From Apus apus (Eukaryota > Chordata > Aves > Apodiformes > Apodidae), in contig NC_067284.1 in assembly GCF_020740795.1 (NCBI RefSeq), positions 103,159,440 through 103,223,439 on the forward strand: 64,000 nucleotides of DNA, read 5' to 3'. The position numbers and the translations under genes were made by a program. How positions within the stretch are numbered: the first letter of the stretch is position 1; the number at the start of each line of letters is the position of its first letter. Shown here in pieces: positions 54,584 through 64,000 of this stretch. The notes under the pieces were generated by a model, which worked only from the letters and a program-made list of their open reading frames with translations, did not search any database and was not told the origin of the DNA.

Positions 54584-57500
54584 CTACGAGGACACAGTCA
54601 CTGCCGTCAGGGCTCCGTTCCGGGTGTAGTAGAACTTGCTGAATGCCTCTTCAAGTAAACAGGTAAGTCTGCTCTGGTCAGCCTGGGAAGAAGAAGCTGC
54701 AGTGAGGGGCAGCTCAGCCCCTGCCAAGCCAGAGCTTGGCACGAGGGCAGGGACATGTCCTGTTGCCTCCCCAGCTGGAGGAGTGATCTGGCATAAACCA
54801 CTGAACTTGAGACAGGAATGCAGACCTGCATCCCTGCATGAGCCCCCGGCCAGCTTACCTCACTGATGAACCCAAGCTGGACCAGTTCAGCTGCCAGCTC
54901 CTGGATGTTGTCATCTGCAATACAGGGACGGGTGTCAGCCCCAGGGACGGGTGTCAGCCCCAGGGACGGGTGTCAGCCCCAGGGACGGGTGTGCTGCTGG
55001 CCCCAGTGCAGCAGAGCAGGGAAGGAGAGGTACTTACTGGGTTGCAGGTCACAGCTCAAGTGTCGATTTAACTTGTCTTCCAGTTTCAGCAGCAGTGTTA
55101 ACTGCAAGGTAAAGAAGTTCGCATGAGGGGACTGCATGGTAGCCACAGACAGCCAGGAGCACCCCCCAAAATCCCCAGCAGGATAGGAACCAACCTCCAG
55201 CAGAGCCCCACATGAGTCAAACAGAACCACCCCAACCCACAGCCAGCAGCACCATCCTGAGGAGAGAGCCTGAATCTGGGCATGGGCCAAAAACATCTGC
55301 TGGGTGCCAGGTCAGCCACAGGCACAGGCCTGGGTCTGGCTTTGGGCCCCAAAGATGGCAGCTGGGGCACAGAGGGTGGCACCAGGCACCAGCAGCACAT
55401 CCATGCTGGAGCCAGGCACTCCGAACAGCTGCCCTGGTACCCCCCTGCCCCCACAAGTGCAGCCAGGGGATAGGAACATACATGGTGCTTCACCCCCTCC
55501 TCGACTGACTCGATGTTGCACTGCATCAGCACCACCTGGAAGGCAGAGACAGGCTGTGAGTGCGTGCTAGGGCACCGCAGGGCTGCCCGGGGTGGGGAGG
55601 AACCGAGCCCCCCTGCTCACCTTGCGGGTCTCCACCTCAGCAGGCTCTGGAGTCGGGGTCTTCACAGATGGTGGAGCAATGGGAGACTTCACCACCACCT
55701 GCTGGGGCTGCTGGGGCCGTGGCATCCCAAAAGCTGTGAGTGGGTAGATACCATTCCTACAGGAAAGGAGCATGGTCTGAGGTTATGCCTCTGTAATTTT
55801 TCCCATTTTACACAGAGTTAAAGCTGCCTTTTTTAAAAAAAAACAACTCTTACCTTACATCCTCCAGGAACTTGTCCAGCTCCAATGCTGGAGACTGTGA
55901 GAAACTGGGAGAAAAAAAAAAAGGTAAAAAAAAAAAGGTACTGAGCTGTCAAGTGATCTAACAGAACCATCCACTCAAGTCTCTTTAGATGCCATTTCAA
56001 GTCCCCATGTCCTAAACTACAGCTGTGTCAGTGGGCAGGAGGAGTAGGGACAGAGGCAGTCAGCCAAGGTGAGACAGACTCCAGCCCTTCTGTACACAAA
56101 GCAACTGTTCAGAGAAGCTAAGGATGAGGCAAATCATTATGGTAGGACAGACATCCCCTCCCTGTAGAGTTGTCCAATACAGAGAGTTATTTGGGAGCTA
56201 TCCCAATAGCCTCAGAGTCCTAGAAAGGCTTTTTAGAGACATTTGTTACACCAGAGCCATGAAGCCTGTGTCCCACTTCCAGAAGAACAAGGGACTCAGC
56301 ACTGCAAAGGCACAATACAACCAACTGTATCACTCCCAAGCAGAAACTACACATTGGATTTAATGTCCTGCCCAAATATTTCTCACTAGAGTTCAGGATA
56401 CTTTTGTCTGTAATTTCTTTCTCAGGTTGCTTGTTCAGCTTGATGCCTCCCCAATGTAGTGTCTCAGAGGAAGACTCCCTACCAATTAATTTTCAATTCC
56501 CCAGCCTCTAATTCCACTGAACATCTTCCTTGCTGGTGGCTGAGGGAGGACAACAAGCACTAACAACCCGTCCCCTTTCTGCCATAACTTGTTGTATGTC
56601 TGTTTGCTGCTCTTCCTCTTTCTTACCCTCAAGAACATACAGTTCCTCCATGTGGTGGCAATGATTTCCAGCCCCCTGGTGGGGGGCCCCTTCTCTGATC
56701 TGCTGCAGGACCATTCACAGAGGCACAGGTGTGTACAGGCACACTGTACAGGTAACATCTTCAGACATTTCACTCGACTACCACAACCTTCCCTCCCATT
56801 ATCTGGCACCCTGGTATCATGTCTGCTCTTGTCTGCAGCACAGCAGTGCATTTTCAACAAGCTGGAAATGGTCTTTTCCTGTGCCATTGCTTCACAGCCT
56901 CCTCAGACAGAGAAGCAGGTTTTTTTCTCCAAAGCAAGTGACTGTTGCCTTTGCATGGTCCGGGGAGTTAGCAACACCAGAAGTCCACAGCCAGTCCTGT
57001 GTTCCTCTCTGGTTCTGACTAACCAGGCAACACAAGCCAAAAGGAATTCAATACTATTATCTATTAGTGCTATAAAGACCAGAATGTCCATTTTTAGGAA
57101 GGTCTATATGGCTCAGAGAGCTTCTCAAATGAACAGCACTTTTTTCCCTTGTCCTCTTGATGGCTTTTGTTCAGTGCCTAAGCATCCCAGAATGCCAGGC
57201 TGCCCTGCAAGCACCCTGGCCTTCCCTGGAAATACAGTGTCTTCTAGTCTCTTCCCCTGACGCCTCAACTAGCTGAGTTTCATTATCCAAAATTTAACAT
57301 CACTTTTTGGCACTCAACTCTCTGCATACATGCTCTCTTACTTAGGGACCCACCTCTGCAGTTTAAGTGTTGCCAAGTGCTGCCCCAACCAGCCTCCCCC
57401 TTTGCATACTGCAGGATGAGCTGCTCCATTACCAACATTGAGGAACATTTCTCCAACATGTTGGACTCCATTTCACAAGCCTCTGACTGGTCTGAGTCAC

Positions 57501-60064
57501 TTCCCCAAACTGTTCAACCAGGCTTTGCCAAGGACTGTCCCAACAACAGTGTGTTAACTTCCTGCCCATCTCCGCTGTCTGGAATCTGCTCACAGAACAT
57601 GGGGCAAGGTTTCCTCCCATCCAGGAGCTACCCTCCACAGAATTTTCTGTGCCTTGGAGAAGAATGGGATGCTCCTGCATCAGCAGCACAACCAGCTCCC
57701 CTGTGTTTCCCAGCTGGTGGTGAAATGCCAACACTAACTCCAAGGGAAGAGTCCCAGGCAGGTCCCAGGCTCACCCCTGTGCCCTGGCACCTATCCCACC
57801 CGCACCCGAGCAGCCCCTCCCTCCAAGCACACCACGGGTCACTCACATCATCTTGACTCCTTCCCTGTCTTCGTGATTAATCTCTGCCAACACTGCACTC
57901 ATGTCAAGGTTTTTGGTCATTTCTTCTAAAGCGTTTTCAGGAATCATATCTGTGAAAAACAAACGAAGTTAGACCTGAACAAATGCAATTCCTCCCCAGC
58001 TTCTGAAAAGCAGTAAAACCCCAGGGGCTCCAGGCTGTGAAGCTCCCGTGCTGCTGAGAGCAGACAGGGCACCACACACCTCTGGGCTCTGCGGGGACCA
58101 CAGCTCTGTCCCACTAGGCCCTGCCTGTTAAGAGCAGCACAAAGGCCTTGGCTTCCAGGAAGAAAACTGTCCTGGCAACTCAGTGAAGCTTTCCACAGCA
58201 CAGGAGGTGGCATCTGGGGCTCCATACTCACGCTGATGCCCAACGATGCAGTGAGCAGCCAGTAGCTTCAGGGATGGCACCTCAAATAATGCCTGGTGGA
58301 AAAGGAGCTCCCGGGCAGTGGGACGCTTGCTGGGGTCCTGCTCTAGACACTTCTGAATGAACTCCTGAAAGACAAGACCTGCATGAGAACATGGGCAACG
58401 CCAACACGGCATCAGGGGCGCTGCTCCCTCCTCACTCACCCTCTGCAAGGGGTCCTCCAGCAGCTGAATGGCACTGTTGATGGCCTCCTGGGGCACGTAA
58501 GAGGACTCCCCATTACCCTGTATTTCCAGCACCGCCATCTGCAAGCACAAAGCAGCGCATCAGATCCCTCTGGGAATTCCTGACTGCACTGCCCCAAGCT
58601 CAAGGGGACCACAGTCAAGCGCGAGATCACAGTGGCCAAACTGTTTGATGCTATTTAAGGTCACCGCTGGGGGAGGCAGAGAACGACTGCCTCATCACAG
58701 CCTGCCAGGGAGCCCAGAGCACCGTGCCAGCACCACTCTAGACAGTATCTTCATTCTGAATCTCATGATGCATTGGCTTGTACTTCTGCTTGATAATTCC
58801 CATCCTCTAATGAAGCAGTAACTGGATCACTGCCAGAATCTGGCAGTGTCCCTCCTGGCGGTACAAACAGCTCTGTATTGCAAGAAGGAAAGCAGCACAC
58901 AATGCCACCCAGAACTGGCTCCAGCCACCACATACACCAATTCCCAGCTAGGAAAGGCTGACAAAATATGTCAGGGGACATCTTCAGATTCAGCTCAAGT
59001 TTTGCCTCCTAAGAGCTGTGTTTACACAGTTCTCTTCACTCACAAGATGTCCAGCATAGGTTCAGAAATCTTCATGTTCGCTCTTTCTGACAATTCTTCC
59101 CAGAAAACACTCCTACCAACAATTCCCATTTCCCAAACTTTGGCCTACTGATTGCAAGGACAGAAGAACCACTAAGCTCCTAACATCAGGTATGTCTGAC
59201 TGGCCCCTAACTGTAACCAGCACATGTATCAGGTAGGGAGAGGCTGGCCTGGAAAAGTTAGGGACTACACCTGTCCTCTCCTCCAGATACCACAGGAAGA
59301 AAAGGGACTCCCCAGAAGGGGGATTTTGCTCTCCATGTCCGTTCAGTACAGCTTGCAGCAGAGACTGTTCCCACCAGACAGTGGGTCAGACTCCAGAACT
59401 GGCCAAGACCCACAGAGTAATGAGTTGCACGTTAGGAACTGCAGACAGAACTACACATTGCCGAACTATTTACTTCTGAGTAAGGCATCAGGAGAGCCCC
59501 GACAGGGATCCCTCAAAGATCAAGTGCATTTGGCTTAAAGAACAGAACACACTGCTTACCAAGCTCCCCCACCTGTAGCCAAAGCATCACCACAGAGCCA
59601 CCTCCTTCCCTCAAATCCACCCTCCCTTTGCCCCACAGCCAAAGTGTTCCACGCTCACCTCCAGTGCACACATCCCAAAGGAGTAAATGTCCACAGCGGT
59701 GGTGACGTTGGCAACTTCTGTAACAAAGAAATAACACTGCTATCAGTCCCTCCCTGCACCCAGCAGTGCCAGCAGGACCACCTCTGTACCAGGCTGTGAT
59801 AGTCCCACAGCCTTCTCTCCCTCCTCTATCAGAAGACAGAGGAGTTGGAGCATTTAAGCAGACAAATAACTCAAAGCTGTAAATCTGTCATGAGTCCATA
59901 GCTGAAAACAAGTCAGAGAACAGCTTGGAAGCACTAGTAAGGCCAAAACACCCAGGCACACAGCTACAGCCACACCATACCTCCATATTCCGGGGCAAAG
60001 AAGTGCAGGTTCTTCTGTTCCTCACGACAGGTCTTCACGTGGTTGTTAATCGTGTCCGGTGCCA
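54584..60064 (-). CDS. NRBP1: NRBP1, nuclear receptor-binding protein 1 pseudokinase (C-terminal 311 residues)
   Basis: Minus-strand exons are 60064-59981, 59717-59659, 58538-58440, 58364-58232, 57949-57847, 55904-55854, 55756-55621, 55535-55482, 55101-55038, 54914-54859 and 54682-54584 (stop TAG). Phases join to 311 residues of a roughly 535-aa protein. The first exons give the C-lobe of the kinase-like domain ([65 protein letters not shown]). The tail has [31 protein letters not shown] and [27 protein letters not shown], ending AVTVSS. NRBP1 is a pseudokinase linked to ubiquitin-ligase and TSC22D complexes. A short segment, [17 protein letters not shown], differs from the human counterpart while its flanks are nearly identical. 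The N-terminal exons lie beyond the window. Confidence 0.96.
54923..54992 (-). repeat. 19-bp minisatellite abutting an NRBP1 splice acceptor
   Basis: Unit CAGGGACGGGTGTCAGCCC is repeated about 3.7 times with no mismatch. It ends 7 bp before the acceptor AG of the NRBP1 exon 54914-54859. In the mRNA sense each full unit contains CTGAC, a branch-point-like pentamer, and a C-rich run. Confidence 0.9.
55905..57846 (-). other. NRBP1 intron, no recognised element
   Basis: A 1.9-kb intron between exons 57949-57847 and 55904-55854. It has A-runs near 55910-55937. I found no CR1, exon or RNA gene. Confidence 0.5.
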
Positions 60065-60978
60065 CTAGAAGAAAGTCATCAATGTTCAGGACACAGGAAC
60101 CCATAGCCCATATCCCTGAAGTAGAGAATACGTGCAACCCCAGGGCCCTCTGGTGCCCGCAGGGGCAGCACAGTGGAGCTAAGCTGGTGCCTCACCAGTC
60201 CCTCACTTCAGCTCACCTGCCCTGAGACATTTCTGCATTGTCTTCTGGGCTGCAGATTGACTATGTGGCTCAGCACTACTCCCCAAGAGCAAAACTGGAG
60301 ACCCAGTTTCTGCTGAATGGGAAGACAAGTTGGGAAGGGTTCCCACTCCTTGCAGTGCAAGTTCTGGAAGCACTGAACTGAAACCAGGTCCGTAGCACTT
60401 GTCACGAGCAACTCAGCTACGACAGAAGCCCAGGAACAGCCAGAGATGCCAAGACCACTGCCATCAGTCACCACCTCAGGACTCTAGGAGAGGGGCAGAC
60501 CTATGAAGCAAGTCTTGTACATCTCAGCAGGGCACTGGTCCCAAGGTGCCTCCAGACAAAAGTCAAGCAAAGCTGCTGAACGAGCAGAGGTGACCAGCCT
60601 GACAGAAGCCACCCAGCACCTCCAGAGCAACCACCACAAACCACTCAGAGCTGCAGGAAGGGAACAACTCTCAGCCACAAGAACAATGAGCAGAACACAG
60701 GTATGGACCCCATAAAAGACAAGCTTTCAAACAGCCACCTCTGACACTGCAGCAAACAACTAGTGCCCAGCCCCTGCGATGTTCTTTGGGCCCTACTCAG
60801 ACAAGAAGGACCTGACTTGGTTACTCAGCTCAGCCTTGCTGTGTGGCACACACCAAACCACATTCTCTTACCCAAGCACTGGAAATGGAGTTTGCTCCAG
60901 TGGCCAGTGGCCATTTTCCCAACCATACTCATGAGTAGTTTATTGCTTTGGGTCTCGTGCTAGCTCTTATCTTGAGAG

Positions 60979-61272
60979 TCTTGGTCAGGCTCCTCTCCCA
61001 GGTGACTAGCAACAGGACAAGAGGGCATGGCCTGAAGCTTCACCAGGGCAGGTTTACGTTGGATATTAGGAAGCATTTCCTCACAGAAAGGGTGATTAGA
61101 TATTGAAATGGACTGCCCAGGAAGTGGCAGAGTCACCATCCCTGGAGGTGTTTAAGGAAAGACTGGATGTGTCACTCAGTGCCATGGTCTAGATGATGCG
61201 GTGGTGTTAGGTCACATGCTAGACTTGATTATCTCAGAGGTCTTTTCCAGCCCCAAAAAGTCTGTGAGTCCA
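60979..61272 (+). repeat. CR1 LINE 3'-end fragment
   Basis: CCCAGGTGACTAGCAACAGGACAAGAGGGCATGGCCT, GGTTTACGTTGGATATTAGGAAG, GAGTCACCATCCCTGGAGGTGTTTAA and TCTCAGAGGTCTTTTCCAGCC are CR1 landmarks in order. It lies antisense in an NRBP1 intron. Confidence 0.92.
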
Positions 61273-62414
61273 ATAAGATTACTGCATTCCCAGTGCTGAC
61301 CTGTTTACAGCCACCACCAGGTCCCCTCAGCATGGTAAGCTAAATTCTTTGTCTTCCTCTCAAGACCTGCTCTGTGTCTTCCCAGTGACACTGAATGCTG
61401 TAGCTGAAGCTCTGGCCAGGACCATGATCACACCAATTCTCTCTTCTGGTGACTCTGCCCCAATGAATTTTAACATTGCACACTCGGTGGGTCAAATTCC
61501 TCTCTTGAGCCACTAGAAGACACCAGATCCTCCTCAGATCCCAAATAATGACCTCTGGACTTTTGTGCAGCTTCCTATTTTGAACTACTGAGTAACTTAC
61601 AACTGGAACTTGTCCAGTCCTCTCACATATTCCTGCACTTCTGGAGGACATCCTGACCTACCTCAACACCACATATTGCCCACATCACTACTAACAGCAT
61701 CAACATTGGTGAGAACAGAGCCCAGGGTTCTCCAGGCTCAGGTGGGACAGCCCTTTTTCAGCCTCTGCCCTGTTACCCTGCCTTTAGCCAGGGCCTGACT
61801 GCACACCAGATGAATCACCCAAGGTGCATCCAGCACAACAGGTTCTCACACTAGGCCTTCTGCAGGGGTTCCCAGACATCCACAACAGAAAAGTCTTTTA
61901 AACTTTCTCTGCAGGCATTATCTGCCTTTAGTAGCCCACTGTATATGCCTGGTCCATAGGTGGCTACTGAGAGGAGGGGCTATGTCAGATCATCCCCAGC
62001 AGCTGGATTTCCTTGTCATTGCTGCTTTTTCCTATTTTCCTTTCTGTAGATGTTTTGGCCAAGGAATCAAGATGCAGTATTGCTGCAGATGCACAGCCAC
62101 CTGAATACTCTAAAGTTTTTGATCAAGATCAATTTTTTTCCTCAGAGCAACCAACACCATTAAAATTTGGGCATTCCCCTGAGGTCTTGGCTGTAACGCA
62201 AGCATAGAATCTCATTGATCACAAACAAGTTTGTTCCGTGCCCACAAGAACTATTACTTTGTCCCAGTTTTTGCAGAACAGGGTATTTAAGACTTCAGAA
62301 ACCCTTCTGCTCTCAAGCCTGATTTTTTTTTTTTAATGGAAGGCTGGAGGTCTTCGTGCAGCACAAACTATCACACAGGTGTTTTTGTGAATGCTGCTAG
62401 ACCTCACATCCACT

Positions 62415-63003
62415 GCAGGCAGCAGCCAACCGTATCCTGGGCTGCATCCCCTGCAGTGTGACCAGCAGGTCAAGGGAGGGGATTCTCTGCAGTGCTGTGT
62501 ACAAATCTGGGATCCCCAAAGCAAGAAGGACACAGAGCTGCTGGAGTGAGTCCAGAGGAGGCCACAGAGATGATGCGAGGGCTGGAACAGCTCTGCTCTG
62601 GAGACAGGCTAAGAGAGTTGAGATTTTCCAGTCTGGAGAAGAGAAGACTCTGGGGAAACCTCAGAGCACCTTCCAGGACCTGAAGGGGCTACAGGAAAGC
62701 TGGGGAGGGACTTTTGACATGGGCAGGGAGTGACAGGACAAGGGGGAACAATTTCAAGCTGAAAAAGAGGGGACTGAGATGAGATCTGAGGAAGAAAGTC
62801 TTTGCTGTGAGGGTGGTGAGACCCTGGCCTGGGCTGCTCAGAGAAGCTGTGGAAGCCCCATCCTTGGCAGCATTGAAGGCCAGGCTGGATGGGGCTTGGA
62901 GCAACCTGGTCTGGTGGGAGATGTCCCTGCCCATGCAGGGGGATTTGAATTAGATTATTTTTAAGGTGCCTTCCAACTCAAACCAGTCTGTGGTTCTATG
63001 ACA
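62415..63003 (+). repeat. CR1 LINE fragment, about 590 bp
   Basis: Runs from GCAGCCAACCGTATCCTGGGCTGCATC through GAGTCCAGAGGAGGCCACAGAGATGAT, GAAGCTGTGGAAGCCCCATCC, GGAGCAACCTGGTCTGGTGGGAG to GGTGCCTTCCAACTCAAACC and a GGTTCTATGAC tail. It covers the 3' end of CR1 ORF2 and the 3' UTR. It is antisense within an NRBP1 intron. Confidence 0.95.
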
Positions 63004-64000
63004 ACACTACCCTGCTGAACACAAAGCAGAAACACCTAAGTATGAAGTCATTTTCCAAGCAACATTTTGATTAGCTTCAATGTCCCAATGTGTCTGTAAT
63101 TACCACACGTTGGATGGCAAGGGCCAGTTCACTATCCAGCCATCCTGCCCTTTGCTCCTGGGCCATAGCTAAGGACAGGCAAGAGGCAGCAATCAGTCAC
63201 AGGTATTATCAATAGAAACCTTAGCCAGAGATGTCACACGTGCTCCAGTATCAGAAAAGCAAGGACAACGGAATCCTAACCCAACCTCTATCTACAGTGG
63301 CTGCCTGTGCCTCGTTAAGTACTTGACTGTGAACTTCTCTGCATCCAGGTCCTATGGATATTTTACACCTCTGGAAAGAGCTGGGCTCACACTGTGCATG
63401 GGCAGTTCCAACCCAGACATATGGAAATGCAGTTCTGAATTTGCTGTTGTGGGTCACCCAGGGACCTGTCCCCTGTGATACACTGGTCCTTGTGCAGTCC
63501 CACTGGAATTCCTCAGTGTGTTTCTCTGTTGCTGGTGCAGGGCCTGCCTCTGCAGCTAGTTTGACTAGACACACCTGGTAAACCTTCCTCCTGCTTTATC
63601 ACAGCTCATGTGCTCCTTGGCTGAAGTCACAGGCATAAACCTTGCTGTGACTATAAAGACGAAGCCAGGCAACCACAGTGCAATGATGCAGGATCACCAG
63701 ATGCATCCTCATGTCCTTCAGCACTGAGAGAGATGGCCTGGCCAGACAGCTGGCTGTGCCACTCATCACTGTGACAGCAGCAGCTCTGAAAATCTCTCTG
63801 CCAGAAGGCTAAACAAGGCCAACAAAAGTGCTGTTACACCTCGTGATGTTATTTTAGAAGCTGGGACAACAGCTTTGCTTTTAGTCTGGCCTTGTCACTG
63901 CTGGAGGCCCATCACCTCACTGTGCAAGACACTTAGCACAGATGGAGGCTTGAGAGGGGCTTCACAAGGACGTACATTTCAGAACCAACTCTTAACTGTA

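Larger units (their letters stand above)
60065..64000 (-). other. NRBP1: NRBP1 intron running off the window
   Basis: No upstream kinase-domain exon (the conserved HGNL...IKIGS region) could be found in the remaining 3.9 kb, so this is taken as one long intron. It holds two CR1 elements and a poly-T run near 62325; the rest shows nothing I can name. Confidence 0.6.

Overview
The window is a gene-dense piece of a vertebrate nuclear genome, almost certainly a bird. All genes are intron-split with GT-AG junctions, and nearly every recognisable repeat is an avian-type CR1 LINE fragment, many with the typical ATTCTATGATTCTATG-like 3' tail. The gene content matches the conserved FNDC4 - IFT172 - KRTCAP3 - NRBP1 block (human 2p23).

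Layout. 1-8.5 kb: FNDC4 (+), five coding exons plus 3' UTR; the signal-peptide exon is not identified. 9.6-17.4 kb: a minus-strand gene whose first five exons encode a PTB domain of the LDLRAP1 (ARH) clathrin-adaptor family. It is an extra gene compared with the mammalian order as I remember it, and its 3' half is only tentatively modelled. 17.37-17.55 kb: a CpG-island divergent promoter shared by this gene and IFT172, holding a perfect RFX X-box. 17.55-50.9 kb: IFT172 (+), complete; 48 coding exons with consistent phases give 1749 aa. 51.1-53.7 kb: KRTCAP3 (-), five exons, 229 aa. 53.8-60.1 kb, with an intron running off the end: NRBP1 (-), last 11 coding exons (311 aa), 3' UTR and poly(A) signal. 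The rest is intron, UTR and CR1.

How the genes relate. IFT172 is a core subunit of the ciliary IFT-B train, and its promoter carries the ciliary RFX motif. The ARH-like gene fires from the same 184-bp interval, so the same factors may control it. IFT172 and KRTCAP3 converge tail to tail about 300 bp apart. NRBP1 and KRTCAP3 lie in tandem, with the NRBP1 poly(A) signal about 95 bp from the KRTCAP3 start codon. No virus-like element, CRISPR array, tRNA or rRNA was seen. The most interesting items are the ARH-like gene and its shared X-box promoter, and a 19-bp minisatellite in NRBP1 that repeats a branch-point-like motif at a splice acceptor.
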